DNA of 64,000 nt, from NCBI RefSeq assembly GCF_014199935.1, contig NZ_JACHOP010000004.1, forward strand, positions 248,001-312,000. The letters run 5' to 3'. This document shows, in pieces, positions 47,401 through 59,352 of the stretch (within the stretch, counting starts at the first letter, position 1; each line of letters opens with the position of its first letter). This stretch comes from Methylorubrum rhodinum (GTDB taxonomy: Bacteria > Pseudomonadota > Alphaproteobacteria > Rhizobiales > Beijerinckiaceae). The position numbers and the translations under genes are program-made. The notes below the pieces were generated by a model, which did no database searches, was not told the origin of the DNA, and saw nothing but the letters and a program-made list of their open reading frames with translations.

Positions 47401-47669
47401 TCGTGATGACCTCTCTCGCCTTCATCTTCGGCGTGGTGCCGCTGGCGATTGCCACCGGCGCCGCCTCGAAGAGCCAGCAGGCGATCGGCACCGGCGTGAT
47501 GGGCGGCATGATCACCGCGACCGTCTTGGCGGTGTTCTTCGTGCCGGTGTTCTTCGTGGTGGTGATGCGCCTGTTCAAGTCGAAAGAGGTCGCCGCCGGC
47601 GACAACGTCGAGGCGGCGCCGGGAGCGGTGCACGGCCACGGCCACGGGCATTCGGTGCCGGCGGAGTAG
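44496..47669 (+). CDS. RND multidrug efflux permease (AcrB/HAE1 family)
   Basis: 1057 residues, normal for trimeric HAE1 pumps of the inner membrane. Start MARFFIDRPVFAWVVALFIL is canonical. Twelve membrane segments arranged as two halves; the proton-relay aspartates are in GILVDDAIVVVENVER. The second-half motif PGSVGIIYRQFS and the late GLSAKNAILIVEFA are also present. The C-terminal end is His-rich (HGHGHGH-like). Works with the 42917 adaptor and an outer membrane TolC-type channel not encoded here. Confidence 0.96.
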   Translation: MARFFIDRPVFAWVVALFILLGGALSIPNLPIAQYPVIAPPAIALSTAYPGASVENLYTGTTRLIEDELNGAANILSFESASDSFGVVEITASFQPGTDPGYAGVEVQNRLKRVEARLPAEVRQQGILVEEASAATLNIITLVSTDGKTDEVGLGDFLIRNVINEIRRIPGVGRATLYSTERSLRVWIDPDKLRGLSLNAADVTKAIENQNVQIASGAVGAQPSPERHAVNFPIIVKGQMTEPEAFGAIVLRANPDGSNVRLRDVARIELGGEDYKFTTRLNGGQAAGISVTLAPDGNAIETAKAIRAKMVELSQFFPDTVKWDIPYDITPAVDASIEKVLHTLVEAVVLVFIVMFVFLQNIRYTLIPTIVVPIALFGTCTVMLLAGFSINVLTMFGMVLAIGILVDDAIVVVENVERIMNEEGLPPKEATRKAMSQITGAIIGITLVLVAVFIPMAFFPGSVGIIYRQFSIAMVTSIAFSALLALTLTPALCATLLKPIEKGHGHAKGGVFGWFNRVVDRETARYGRGVAAFIARSGRVMAIYLVLVAGVGYAFMRLPEGFLPLEDQGFFTVDIQTPPGSSFNRTLAAVKKVEEHLMAQPGVATVTIINGYSFSGQGQMTSQAFVTLKPWGERDAANSAANLVAGTNKALSGYRDAVIQALEPPPIDNLGNASGFSFRLQDRAQKGYSALMAAQEQLLSLAKKSPILKNVYVEGLPPAPQAELVIDREKAAALGVGFEDINNSIQVNLGSVYVNDFPNRGKMQRVIVQSEDIQRLNASDLLNYAVKNSQGTMVPMSSFADLKWSVGPAQIIGFNGYQSVRITGEPAQGYTTGDTLKEMERLMQQLPKGFGYAWTGQSLQEKEAGSQASLLLALSVLIVFLCLAALYESWSIPFSVLLVIPLGVIGSVAAVYLRGMPNDVYFKIGLITIIGLSAKNAILIVEFARDLWKPGTNIVQATIQASTLRFRPIVMTSLAFIFGVVPLAIATGAASKSQQAIGTGVMGGMITATVLAVFFVPVFFVVVMRLFKSKEVAAGDNVEAAPGAVHGHGHGHSVPAE

Positions 47670-47690
47670 CAGAAACGTTTTGGCGCGAAG

Positions 47691-47758
47691 CTTGGAGCCG
47701 CGTTTTCGATCCTCGGATCGGGGACGCGGCTCCAAGTGCTTCTGCTGTTTCTCTTTTC
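47691..47758 (+). terminator. Terminator after the RND permease
   Basis: 12-bp stem CTTGGAGCCGCG (47691-47702)/CGCGGCTCCAAG (47725-47736), enclosed by an outer AGCAGAA/TTCTGCT pair and followed by the pyrimidine run TGTTTCTCTTTTC. Confidence 0.75.
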
Positions 47759-47776
47759 AACAATCCTCCCACCCAT

Positions 47777-47893
47777 ACCCCTCATCCTGAGGTGCGTAGC
47801 GAAGCAAAGCCTCGAAGGCGGGCTCCAGGGATCGCGTGATACGCTGGAACCCTCCTTCGAGGCCCGCTTCGCGAGCGCCTCAGGATGAGGGGG
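47777..47893. repeat. Family D palindromic element, copy 2
   Basis: CCCCTCATCCTGAGGTGCG ... CCTCAGGATGAGGGG: near-perfect inverted ends, same internal order as the 44281 copy and in the same orientation. It lies between the permease terminator and ligA. Confidence 0.8.
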
Positions 47894-47957
47894 GATTGCT
47901 GGGATACGGACGGGATTGCTGGGAAAGGCGGCTGCCCGCCGAGCGCGCCTGCGCTAG

Positions 47958-50411
<2,454 letters not shown>

Positions 50412-50454
50412 TCCGCGCTTGACCCCGGCCCGCGCCCGGCGCAAGTCCGGCGCC

Positions 50455-50868
<414 letters not shown>

Positions 50869-50920
50869 CTCGAAAAGCGAAAATGCGTTTGCGCGCCGCG
50901 GCCTGAGCGGGGCGCGGGCG

Positions 50921-50950
50921 AGCCGGCCTGCCGGGACCGGCCGGCTTTTT
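50921..50950 (+). terminator. rnpB terminator
   Basis: AGCCGGCC (50921-50928), 10-base loop, GGCCGGCT (50939-50946), then five T in total (50946-50950). The remaining 332 bases to rsmH (50951-51282) contain its leader. No MraZ gene or MraZ-box series was recognised. Confidence 0.85.
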
Positions 50951-51282
50951 CCGCCCGCCATTAGCGCTCGGTTAACCTTGCCGGGGTCTGATCAGGGGCC
51001 GCCCGCATGGCCGAGCTCGTTGACGCGTTTCGAGGGCCTATGTTACCCCGCGCCATCCCGTTGACGCCCGATACCGGATCGGCCGACACTCGTTCAGGTT
51101 GCCTGACGAGGGATCGCGCGCGTGTCCAGGGCCGACGAGTCGGCAACGCCACCATCGTCCGGGCCGCTGCCGCGTGGTCCGTCCACGCAGCAGGCCATCA
51201 TGCATTTTCCCGTGACGGAGACCGTCGGAGCCGTCCGGGCTTTCCGCGCCTCACGACGCCCCGCCTTCGCGGAGGCCTGCCG

Positions 51283-52320
51283 ATGAGCCGCCCGCCGCGC
51301 CGGCCGCAGGGCGACCATGCCCGCCACCTTCCCGTGCTGCTGCCCGAGGTGCTGACCGCGCTCGACACGAGCCGCGGCGGCCTCGTGATCGACGGCACCT
51401 TCGGGGCCGGCGGCTACACGCGCGCGCTGCTCGACGCGCATCCCGATATCCGTGTCGTCGCGATCGACCGCGACCCGACCGCCATCGCCGCGGGCGCCGA
51501 GATGGTGCGGGCGGCGGACGGCCGGCTTCGCCTCGTGCCGGGCCGCTTCGGCGATCTCGACACGTTGCTCGCCGGAATCGGCGAGAGCGAAGCCGATGCG
51601 GTGGTGCTCGATATCGGCGTGTCGTCGATGCAGCTCGATCAGGCCGAGCGCGGCTTCTCCTTCCGCCAGGACGGGCCGCTCGACATGCGCATGGGCGCTG
51701 ACGGGCCCTCGGCCGCCGACATCGTCAACGAGGCGGAGGAGGTAACCCTCGCCGACATCTTCTACCATTTCGGCGAGGAGCGCCGTTCCCGCGCGGTCGC
51801 CCGCGCCATTCTGGAAGCGCGCCGCCGCGGCCGGATCGAGACGACGGCTCAGCTCGCCGACCTCGTGGCGAGCGTGGTGCGGGCCGAGCCCGGCAGCCCG
51901 ATCCATCCCGCGACCCGCGCCTTCCAGGGCCTCAGGATCGCGGTGAACGACGAACTCGGCGAGCTGGTACGCGGCCTGCACGCCGCCGAGCGCATTCTGA
52001 AGGCCGGCGGGCGGCTCGCGGTGGTGACGTTCCACTCGCTCGAAGACCGCATCGTCAAGCAGTTCTTCGCCGCCCGCAGCGGGCGCACGTCCCACGGCTC
52101 GCGCCACCTGCCCGGCGTCGAGGCGCCGGCGCCCAAAAGCTTCCGGCTCGTCACCAAGGGCCCCGTCCTGCCCTCCGAGGCCGAGACCGACGGCAACCCG
52201 CGCGCCCGCTCGGCGAAGCTGCGCGCGGCCGAGCGGACCGAGGCGGCTGCCCCGCCGCCGCTCTCGGCCATCGAGGCGCTGGCGAGCCTGCCCGCAGTTC
52301 AGAAGGGGGGACGGCGGTGA
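51283..52320 (+). CDS. rsmH: 16S rRNA (cytosine1402-N4)-methyltransferase RsmH (MraW)
   Basis: 345 residues from the ATG at 51283 (MSRPPRRP...); the open frame back to 51007 is not conserved. N4-methylates C1402 in the ribosomal P site. Typical opening [16 protein letters not shown] motif [32 protein letters not shown], and [13 protein letters not shown]. First gene of the dcw run; its TGA overlaps the ftsL GTG by four bases. Confidence 0.96.
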   Translation: MSRPPRRPQGDHARHLPVLLPEVLTALDTSRGGLVIDGTFGAGGYTRALLDAHPDIRVVAIDRDPTAIAAGAEMVRAADGRLRLVPGRFGDLDTLLAGIGESEADAVVLDIGVSSMQLDQAERGFSFRQDGPLDMRMGADGPSAADIVNEAEEVTLADIFYHFGEERRSRAVARAILEARRRGRIETTAQLADLVASVVRAEPGSPIHPATRAFQGLRIAVNDELGELVRGLHAAERILKAGGRLAVVTFHSLEDRIVKQFFAARSGRTSHGSRHLPGVEAPAPKSFRLVTKGPVLPSEAETDGNPRARSAKLRAAERTEAAAPPPLSAIEALASLPAVQKGGRR

Positions 52321-52760
52321 TCCGGCTTCTCAACGTGCTGGCGATTGCCGGCCTGATCGGCTCGGCGATCTACGCCTACTCGATCAAGTACGACACGCTC
52401 TATCAGGCGGGGCAGGTGTCGAAGCTCAAGAGCGCGCTGCACAAGGAGCGGCAGGCCATCGCCGTGCTGCGGGCCGAGTGGCAGCTGCTGACCCGGCCGG
52501 ACCGGCTCCAGGCCGCGGTCGAGCGCCATCTCGCGCTGGAACTCATCGGCGACGAGCATCTCGCCCGCTTGTCCGACCTGCCGGCCCGCCCCGACCGCGG
52601 CGACGAGATCGGCCGGCTGCTCGCCTCCACGGCGACGCCGACCGCGACGCCCAAGGACAAGCCGCTGACGCCCCGCGACGAGCCGCGCACCACCGGCTCG
52701 GTCGCCACCCGCACCGTCTCCACCCGCAATCTCTCCACCAGTCCTTCGGCCACGAGGTAG
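52317..52760 (+). CDS. ftsL: Cell division protein FtsL
   Basis: 147 residues; GTG start overlapping the rsmH stop (GTGA). One N-terminal membrane helix ([20 protein letters not shown]) followed by a periplasmic coiled coil (about 35-85, [20 protein letters not shown]) and a Thr/Ser/Pro-rich disordered tail. It joins FtsB and FtsQ at the septum. The coiled coil length fits; identity rests on fold pattern plus position between rsmH and ftsI. Confidence 0.9.
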   Translation: MIRLLNVLAIAGLIGSAIYAYSIKYDTLYQAGQVSKLKSALHKERQAIAVLRAEWQLLTRPDRLQAAVERHLALELIGDEHLARLSDLPARPDRGDEIGRLLASTATPTATPKDKPLTPRDEPRTTGSVATRTVSTRNLSTSPSATR

Positions 52761-52768
52761 CGTTCGCC

Positions 52769-54628
52769 GTGTCGCACGACTCTTCCCAGGAGCCGCACAC
52801 CCCGGCCGTGCCAGAACCACAAGTGGTCGAAGCCCCGGCCGTCCTGCAGGCGGAGGCCGGCCCCGAGCGCGTGGTGGCGAGCGAGCCGCCGGCCTCGGCG
52901 CTCACCCGCTTCACCCGCACGATGTTCCGGCTCGCCATCGAGCGCTCGCATGCCCGCGTCGCCATCGTCGGCCTCGCCTTCGCGGCGGTGTTCGGCGCGA
53001 TCTCCCTGCGGCTCATTGTGGTGGCGGCCACGCCCGCCGACAACAGCAACGACCACCGCGTCGCCGCCGCCGCGACCACGGCGGTGCGCCCCGACATCAT
53101 CGACCGCAACGGCGAGATGCTGGCCACCGACATCCGCACCGTCTCGGTCTTCGCCGAGCCGACCCGCATGGCCCGCACCTTCGACCGGGACGAGGCGGTC
53201 GAACTCCTCACCGCGGTTCTTCCGGAACTGAACGCCGCGGAACTGCGCGCGAAACTCGCGTCGAAGAAGGGCTTCGTCTGGATCAAGCGCGAGATCACGC
53301 CGAAACAGCAGCTCGAGGTCCATCGCCTCGGCATCCCCGGCGTCGGCTTCCTGCCCGACCACAAGCGGGTCTACCCCAACGGCACGGCGGCCGCCCACAT
53401 CCTCGGCGTGACCAACCTCGACAATGTCGGCATCGCCGGCATCGAGAAGTACATCGACATGCAGGGCAACCGCGCGCTCAACGAGTTCGGGCTCGCGACC
53501 AAGCAGACCGACCTGAAGCCGGTGCAGCTCTCGATCGACCTGCGGGCCCAGTTCGCCGTGCGCGACGAACTCGTGAAGGGCGTCGAGCACTTCAAGGCCA
53601 AGGCCGGCGCGTCGATGATCATGGACGTGAACACCGGCGAGCTGATCGCGCTCGCCTCCTACCCGGATTTCGACCCGAACGAGCCGAAGGACGCACTCTC
53701 GGACGACCGCATCAACCGGATGAATGTCGGCGTCTACGAGATGGGCTCGACCTTCAAGGCGATGACGCTCGCCATGGCGCTCGATTCCGGCAAGTACAAC
53801 GTGAATTCCACCTTCGACACCCGCGGCGGCGTGCTGCATTGGGGCCGGCAGAAGATCCACGAATATCACGGCACCAACCGCGTCATCACCATGCCGGAGG
53901 TGTTCACCCACTCCTCCAACATCGGCTCGGCCAAGATGGCGCTCGGCGTCGGCGTGCCCGGTCACAAGGCCTTCCTCAGGAAGATGGGCCTGCTCGACCG
54001 GCTGCGCACCGAATTGCCGGAATCGGCGATGCCGATCGTCCCGTCGCGCTGGACCGAGATCAACACCATCACCATCGCCTTCGGCCACGGCCTCGCGGTG
54101 GCCCCGCTCCAGGCGGCCGCCGCGGTCGCGGCCATCGTCAACGGCGGCGAGCTGATGACGCCGACCTTCCTCAAGACCACCGAGGCCGAGGCCCACGCCA
54201 AGTCGACCCGGGTGATCAAGCCCGAGACCAGCGAGGCGATGCGCTTCATCATGCGGCTCAACGCGGTCGAGGGCTCGGCCAAGAAGTCGGCGGTGCCGCT
54301 CTACTACGTCGGCGGCAAGACCGGCACGGCCGAGAAGGTCATCAACGGGCGCTACGCCAAGAACCGCCTGTTCACGACCTTCACCGCCGCTGCGCCGATG
54401 GACAAGCCGAAATACCTGTTCGTCACCATCATGGACGAGCCGCAAGGACTGCCGGAGAGCGGCGGCTACGCCACCGCCGCCTGGAACTCCGGCGTGGTGA
54501 CGGGCCGGATCATCGAGCGCACCGCCCCGGTGCTCGGCCTGCCGCCGAAGTTCGAGGCGCCGGTGAAGCCGTTCCCGCTGATGGTGAAGCTCGGGGCGTA
54601 CCACGCGCTGCAGACGGGTGGGCCGTGA
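52769..54628 (+). CDS. ftsI: Penicillin-binding protein 3 (FtsI), septal transpeptidase
   Basis: 619 residues from the GTG at 52769, 8 bases after ftsL; the longer frame upstream is a shadow of ftsL. A cytosolic N-terminus of about 55 residues, one helix (VAIVGLAFAAVFGAISLRLI), a pedestal domain and the transpeptidase domain with all three motifs: STFK (YEMGSTFKAM), SSN (THSSNIGSA) and KTG (VGGKTGTAEK). Crosslinks peptidoglycan at the division site; target of beta-lactams. Confidence 0.96.
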   Translation: MSHDSSQEPHTPAVPEPQVVEAPAVLQAEAGPERVVASEPPASALTRFTRTMFRLAIERSHARVAIVGLAFAAVFGAISLRLIVVAATPADNSNDHRVAAAATTAVRPDIIDRNGEMLATDIRTVSVFAEPTRMARTFDRDEAVELLTAVLPELNAAELRAKLASKKGFVWIKREITPKQQLEVHRLGIPGVGFLPDHKRVYPNGTAAAHILGVTNLDNVGIAGIEKYIDMQGNRALNEFGLATKQTDLKPVQLSIDLRAQFAVRDELVKGVEHFKAKAGASMIMDVNTGELIALASYPDFDPNEPKDALSDDRINRMNVGVYEMGSTFKAMTLAMALDSGKYNVNSTFDTRGGVLHWGRQKIHEYHGTNRVITMPEVFTHSSNIGSAKMALGVGVPGHKAFLRKMGLLDRLRTELPESAMPIVPSRWTEINTITIAFGHGLAVAPLQAAAAVAAIVNGGELMTPTFLKTTEAEAHAKSTRVIKPETSEAMRFIMRLNAVEGSAKKSAVPLYYVGGKTGTAEKVINGRYAKNRLFTTFTAAAPMDKPKYLFVTIMDEPQGLPESGGYATAAWNSGVVTGRIIERTAPVLGLPPKFEAPVKPFPLMVKLGAYHALQTGGP

Positions 54629-54660
54629 TTGCTGCCCGCCCCGGCGAATAGGATAGGGCG

Positions 54661-54774
54661 CTCTCCTCCCCCTTGCGGGGAGGAGGTAGGAGGTGGGGGT
54701 GGTTCAGGATGAGGCGAAGCGGTGCCTTCTGCCCGACCCCCACCCCTGACCCCTCCCCGCAAGGGGGAGGGGAA
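54661..54774. repeat. Family A palindromic element, copy 2
   Basis: CTCCCCCTTGCGGGGAGG ... CCTCCCCGCAAGGGGGAGG, with inner GGTGGGGGT/ACCCCCACCC arms. It fills the ftsI-murE gap, where dcw genes usually abut. Confidence 0.85.
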
Positions 54775-54798
54775 CCCGCAGACACTCGGGAGCCTCGC

Positions 54799-56262
54799 AT
54801 GAGCCAGCCCACCCTCGGCCATCTCTTCGGGGATGCCGCCACCGATCACGCGGGAAAACCCGTCGCCGGCATCACCGCCGACAGCCGCAAGGTCGTGCCC
54901 GGCGGCGTCTTCGTCGCCGTGCCCGGCACCACGGCCGACGGGCGGCTCTTTGCCGCCAAGGCCGCGGAAGCGGGTGCGGTCGCCGTCGTTGGCGAGGGCG
55001 AGCGCCCGGCCGATCTACCCGCGGCCACCGCCTGGATCGCCGTCGCGGACGCCCGCCGCGCGCTCGCTCTCGCCGCCGCCCGCTTGTCGGGCCGCCAGCC
55101 CACAACCGTGGTCACTGTGACCGGCACCAGCGGCAAGAGCTCGGTCGCCGACTTCGTGCGCCAGATCCTGTCGCGCATCGGCCGCGACGCCGCGAGCCTC
55201 GGCACGGTCGGCATCGTGACCAACCGCGGCGCCGCCTACGGCTCGCTGACGACGCCCGATCCGGTCACCCTGCACGAGACCCTGGCGCGGCTGGCCGACG
55301 AAGGCATCACCGATCTGGCCATGGAGGCCTCCTCCCACGGCATCGAGCAGCGCCGCCTCGACGGCGTGGAACTGAGGGCGGCCGCCTTCACCAATCTCGG
55401 CCGCGATCATCTCGACTACCACCCGACCGTCGAGGACTACCTCGAAGCGAAGCTCCGCCTGTTCACCACGCTCCTGCCCAAGGGCCGTCCGGCGGTCATC
55501 AACGCCGACGGCGCCTATGCCGAGCGCGTCATCGGCACCGCCGACGCCGCCGGCCACGCGATCCGCACAACCGGCCGACACGGCGACTTCATCCGCGTCC
55601 TCGACGCCCGCACGGAAGGGTTCGCCCAGGCCCTCACCTTGGCGCACGGACGCGACACGCACAAAGTGCGGCTGCCGCTGGTCGGCGGGTTCCAAGTGGA
55701 GAACGCCTTGGTCGCCGCGGGCCTTGCCCTCTCGACGCCGGCCGGCGAAAAAGACCCGGCTTCCGTGTTCGCCGCGCTCGACCATCTCACCGGCGTGCCC
55801 GGTCGCATGGAGCGGATCGGGGAAGCCAACGGCGGCCTATGCCTCGTCGATTACGCTCACAAGCCCGAGGCGCTGGAGCACGTTCTGACGGCTTTGCGCC
55901 CCTTCGCGACGGGTCGGCTCGTCCTGGTCTTCGGCTGCGGCGGCGACCGCGACCGCGGCAAGCGCCCGATCATGGGCGACATCGCGGCCCGGCTGGCCGA
56001 CCGCGTCATCGTCACCGACGACAACCCGCGCACCGAGGAGCCCGCGAGCATCCGCGCCGCGATCCTGGCCGCCGCGCCGGGGGCCGAAGAGATCGGCGAC
56101 CGGGGCGAGGCGATCCGCGAGGGCGTGCGGGGCCTGGAGCCGGGCGACGTGCTGGTGGTGGCCGGCAAGGGCCATGAAACCGGCCAGATCGTCGGCACAA
56201 GCGTGCTTCCGTTCTCGGATCACGAGGTTTTACGCGCCGCGATCGCTGAGGTGAACGGATGA
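54799..56262 (+). CDS. murE: UDP-MurNAc-tripeptide synthetase MurE (meso-diaminopimelate adding)
   Basis: 487 residues from the ATG at 54799. Adds meso-DAP to UDP-MurNAc-L-Ala-D-Glu in the cytoplasm. P-loop VTGTSGKSSVADF (about 110-122), carbamylated-lysine region, and the DNPRTEEP sequence that selects meso-DAP over lysine. Length usual. Upstream in-frame sequence is repeat A and not part of the protein. Confidence 0.96.
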   Translation: MSQPTLGHLFGDAATDHAGKPVAGITADSRKVVPGGVFVAVPGTTADGRLFAAKAAEAGAVAVVGEGERPADLPAATAWIAVADARRALALAAARLSGRQPTTVVTVTGTSGKSSVADFVRQILSRIGRDAASLGTVGIVTNRGAAYGSLTTPDPVTLHETLARLADEGITDLAMEASSHGIEQRRLDGVELRAAAFTNLGRDHLDYHPTVEDYLEAKLRLFTTLLPKGRPAVINADGAYAERVIGTADAAGHAIRTTGRHGDFIRVLDARTEGFAQALTLAHGRDTHKVRLPLVGGFQVENALVAAGLALSTPAGEKDPASVFAALDHLTGVPGRMERIGEANGGLCLVDYAHKPEALEHVLTALRPFATGRLVLVFGCGGDRDRGKRPIMGDIAARLADRVIVTDDNPRTEEPASIRAAILAAAPGAEEIGDRGEAIREGVRGLEPGDVLVVAGKGHETGQIVGTSVLPFSDHEVLRAAIAEVNG

Positions 56263-56287
56263 GGGCCCAATCGCTCGCTGCGCAGGA

Positions 56288-56523
56288 CGCGCACAACCCT
56301 CCCCCCCAAGGATATCGGGCCAGCCCGATATCCGCACTCTTAAGTGCTCAAGTCGGGCAGGCCCGACTTGAGATGGGGGAGGGTGCCCGCGGAGCGGGCG
56401 GGAGAGGGGCAGCGCGACGGCTCCGCTTGGCCGCCTTCGTCCAGATATCTCCGGAAGCGTCGCTCCCCTCTCCCGACCCCCTTCGGGGGCCACCCTCCCC
56501 CGCGGAGGGGGGAGGGGTTTCTC
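56288..56523. repeat. GC-rich palindromic repeat element E between murE and murF
   Basis: Begins AACCCTCCCCCCCAAGGATA and ends CCTCCCCCGCGGAGGGGGGAGGGG. Inside, two hairpins: GGATATCGGGCC/GGCCCGATATCC-type (about 56308-56330) and CTCAAGTCGGGC/GCCCGACTTGAG (56347-56372). Only one copy is seen here. An apparent open frame across it (56259-56555) is not credible. Confidence 0.65.
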
Positions 56524-56551
56524 GCGCTTCATTCGTCCAAGAGATTGCCCG

Positions 56552-58009
56552 ATGACCGAGCTCTGGACCCCGGCGGCCCTCGAATCCGCCACCGGCGGCA
56601 CGCTGCACGGCGCGCCGCGCCCGATCGGCGGCGCCTCGATCGACACCCGGACGCTTCAGCCCGGCGACCTGTTCTTCGCCATCCGCGGCGAGGCCCGCGA
56701 CGGCCACGACTTCGTCCGCGCCGCCCTCGACAAAGGCGCGGGCGCCGCCGTGGTCGCGCAGTCCCGCGCCGAAGAATTTTCGGCATTCGGCCCGGTGCTC
56801 GCGGTGCCGGAGGGCTCCGAAGACCCGGTGCTGGACGCGATGCGCGCCATCGGCACAGCCGCCCGCGCCCGGACGAAGGCGGCGATCGTCGCAGTGACGG
56901 GCTCGGTGGGCAAGACCGGCACCAAGGAGGCCCTGCGCCACGTGCTTGGCGCGCAAGGCGAGACCCACGCCTCCGTCGCCTCCTACAACAACCACTGGGG
57001 CGTGCCCCTGACGCTCGCGCGCATGCCCGAATCCGCGCGCTTCGGCGTGTTCGAGATCGGCATGAACCACGCCGCCGAGATCCTGCCGCTGACCGCCCAG
57101 GTACGGCCGGACGTGGCGCTGATCACCACGGTCGAGCCGGTCCATATCGAGCACTTCCCCTCCCTCTCGGCCATCGCCGACGCCAAGGGCGAGATCTTCT
57201 CCGGACTGGCGCCGGGCGGCGTGGCGGTGATCAACCGCGACAACCCGAACTTTTCGCGCATGCTCGCCCACGCCCACGCCTCGCAGGCCGGCCGGGTCAT
57301 CACCTTCGGCGAGCACGAATCGGCGGATGTCCGCGCCCACCGCATCCTGACGCGCCCCGACATCTCGGTGGTCGATGCCACCGTGATGGGCGTGCCCGTC
57401 ACCTACCAGCTCGGTACGCCGGGCCGGCACGTCGCCATGAACTCCCTCGGCGTGCTGGCCTGCGTCCACGCGCTGGGCGCCGACCTCGCCCGCGCTGCCC
57501 TGTCGCTCGCCGGGCTGAAACCCCCGGTCGGGCGCGGCGAGCGCACCGCCTTGCGGATCGACGAAGGCGACGCCTACCTCGTGGACGAGAGCTACAACGC
57601 CAACCCGGCCTCGATCCGCGCGTCGCTGGTGACGCTCGCGGGCATCGACACCGGCGCCAAGGGCCGCCGCATCGCCGTGCTCGGCGACATGAAGGAGTTG
57701 GGCGAGGCCGGCGAGCACCTGCACCGGGAACTCGCCGAGGCCGTAAAGGCCAACGGCATCGACCTCGTCTTCACCGCCGGTCCGCTGATGCGCCACCTGT
57801 TCGAGGTGCTGCCGATGGACAATCGCGGCGTCGCCGCCCACACGGCGGACGAGTTGACCGACGCCGTGGTCGCGACCCTGCGCCCCGGCGACGCCGTGAT
57901 GGTCAAGGGCTCGAACTCCATGCGCATGGTCCGGATTGTCGAAGCGGTCAAAGCCCGCTACGCGCTGCCCCCGGACCAGCGCGAAGCCTCGCTCCAGGCG
58001 GTTCGCTGA
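56552..58009 (+). CDS. murF: UDP-MurNAc-tripeptide D-alanyl-D-alanine ligase MurF
   Basis: 485 residues. Adds D-Ala-D-Ala to the UDP-MurNAc-tripeptide. P-loop VTGSVGKTGTKEALR (about 113-127), SYNNHWGVPLTL, EIGMNHAAEI, and the C-terminal DESYNANPASI characteristic of MurF. Follows murE as expected, separated only by repeat E. Confidence 0.96.
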   Translation: MTELWTPAALESATGGTLHGAPRPIGGASIDTRTLQPGDLFFAIRGEARDGHDFVRAALDKGAGAAVVAQSRAEEFSAFGPVLAVPEGSEDPVLDAMRAIGTAARARTKAAIVAVTGSVGKTGTKEALRHVLGAQGETHASVASYNNHWGVPLTLARMPESARFGVFEIGMNHAAEILPLTAQVRPDVALITTVEPVHIEHFPSLSAIADAKGEIFSGLAPGGVAVINRDNPNFSRMLAHAHASQAGRVITFGEHESADVRAHRILTRPDISVVDATVMGVPVTYQLGTPGRHVAMNSLGVLACVHALGADLARAALSLAGLKPPVGRGERTALRIDEGDAYLVDESYNANPASIRASLVTLAGIDTGAKGRRIAVLGDMKELGEAGEHLHRELAEAVKANGIDLVFTAGPLMRHLFEVLPMDNRGVAAHTADELTDAVVATLRPGDAVMVKGSNSMRMVRIVEAVKARYALPPDQREASLQAVR

Positions 58010-58117
58010 AGACAATCGACGGTCGGGCCCGATTCGCGCCCGCCCAACCGTGAGTCCGGAGGCGCGCCCCGCGCGGCCGAACTCGAAACCGAACCTGGCC
58101 GCGCGCGGACGGAACCG

Positions 58118-59200
58118 ATGCTCTATCTCCTGTCGGAACTGAGCGGCACGCTCACGCCCCTCAACGTGTTCCGCTACATCACGTTCCGCACCGGCGGCGC
58201 GCTGTTCACGGCGGGCTTCTTCGTGTTCTGGTTCGGGCCCTGGATCATCTCGCTCCTGCGCATCCGCCAGGGCAAGGGCCAGCCGATCCGCGAGGACGGG
58301 CCGGCCAGCCACCTGACCAAGCGCGGCACGCCGACCATGGGCGGCCTGATGATCCTGGCCGGCGCCATCGTCTCGGTGCTGCTCTGGGCCAACCCGCGCA
58401 ACCACTACGTCTGGGTGACGCTGGCCGTGACGCTGGGTTTCGGCGCGATCGGCTTCTACGACGACTACCTCAAGGTGACGAAGCAGTCGCACAAGGGCTT
58501 CTCCGGCAAGTTCCGGCTCCTGCTCGAATTCGCCATCGCGGGTGCTGCCTGCCTGCTGATCTCGATCTACTCGCCGGTCTCGCTTCAGAACCAGCTCGCC
58601 TTCCCGGTCTTCAAGGATGCGCTCTTGAACCTCGGCTGGTTCTGGGTGCCGTTCGCCGCCTTCGTGATCGTGGGCGCGGGCAACGCGGTCAACATCACCG
58701 ACGGACTCGACGGGCTGGCCATCGTCCCCGTCATGATCGCCTGCGGCACCTTCGGCATCATCGCCTACCTCGTCGGCAACTCCTTCACCGCGGGCTACCT
58801 GCAGGTGAACTACGTCCGCGACACCGGCGAACTCGCGGTGGTCTGCGGCGCGGTGATCGGGGCGGGGCTCGGCTTCTTGTGGTTCAATGCGCCACCCGCG
58901 CAGATCTTCATGGGCGACACCGGCTCGCTGGCGCTCGGCGGCCTGCTCGGCTCGATTGCGGTGGCGGCCAAGCACGAGATCGTGCTGGCCATCGTCGGCG
59001 GCCTGTTCGTTCTGGAGATTCTTTCCGTGATCATCCAGGTCGCCTCGTTCAAGCTCACCGGGAAACGCGTCTTCCGCATGGCGCCGATCCACCACCATTT
59101 CGAGCAGAAGGGCTGGAAGGAGCCGCAGGTCGTGATCCGCTTCTGGATCATCGCCGTGATCCTGGCGCTGGTCGGATTGGCCACGCTGAAGCTGCGCTGA
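58118..59200 (+). CDS. mraY: Phospho-N-acetylmuramoyl-pentapeptide transferase MraY
   Basis: 360 residues, ten membrane helices, making lipid I from UDP-MurNAc-pentapeptide and undecaprenyl phosphate. Signature motifs: [27 protein letters not shown] (catalytic Asp pair), [25 protein letters not shown] and MAPIHHHFE. The first gene after murF, 108 bases downstream. Confidence 0.97.
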   Translation: MLYLLSELSGTLTPLNVFRYITFRTGGALFTAGFFVFWFGPWIISLLRIRQGKGQPIREDGPASHLTKRGTPTMGGLMILAGAIVSVLLWANPRNHYVWVTLAVTLGFGAIGFYDDYLKVTKQSHKGFSGKFRLLLEFAIAGAACLLISIYSPVSLQNQLAFPVFKDALLNLGWFWVPFAAFVIVGAGNAVNITDGLDGLAIVPVMIACGTFGIIAYLVGNSFTAGYLQVNYVRDTGELAVVCGAVIGAGLGFLWFNAPPAQIFMGDTGSLALGGLLGSIAVAAKHEIVLAIVGGLFVLEILSVIIQVASFKLTGKRVFRMAPIHHHFEQKGWKEPQVVIRFWIIAVILALVGLATLKLR

Positions 59201-59207
59201 CCGCCTT

Positions 59208-59314
59208 CCCTCCCCCTTGCGGGGAGGGTTAGGGTGGGGGTGGTTCAGGATCGAATTCTGAGCCACATCCGGCACCACCCCCACCTCCGGCTCCTCCCCG
59301 CAAGGGGGAGGAGA
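59208..59314. repeat. Family A palindromic element, copy 3
   Basis: CCCTCCCCCTTGCGGGGAGGG ... CTCCTCCCCGCAAGGGGGAGGAG, with inner GGGTGGGGGTGG/ACCACCCCCACC arms. Fills the gap between mraY and murD. Confidence 0.85.
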
Positions 59315-59352
59315 GGTGCACCGGCGGCCTCCGCCGTCTGTCGAGATCGCCC

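Noticed and set aside
44424-47735. A 1103-codon open frame on the minus strand opposite the RND permease gene (similar long antisense frames lie opposite ppdK at 18116-21028 and murF/mraY at 56348-59284).
   Set aside because: High-GC third-position bias keeps the complementary frame open. Composition is His/Arg/Glu/Gly repeats without domains, while the plus-strand genes are unmistakable.
51007-51282. Longer rsmH start at 51007, and TTGACG-like promoter boxes near 51020.
   Set aside because: The added 92 residues are unlike RsmH N-termini. The -10 partner (TTACCC at 17 bases) is too poor to call a promoter.
56259-56555. 98-codon frame spanning the murE-murF gap.
   Set aside because: It lies entirely in repeat element E, with no ribosome site and low-complexity translation.
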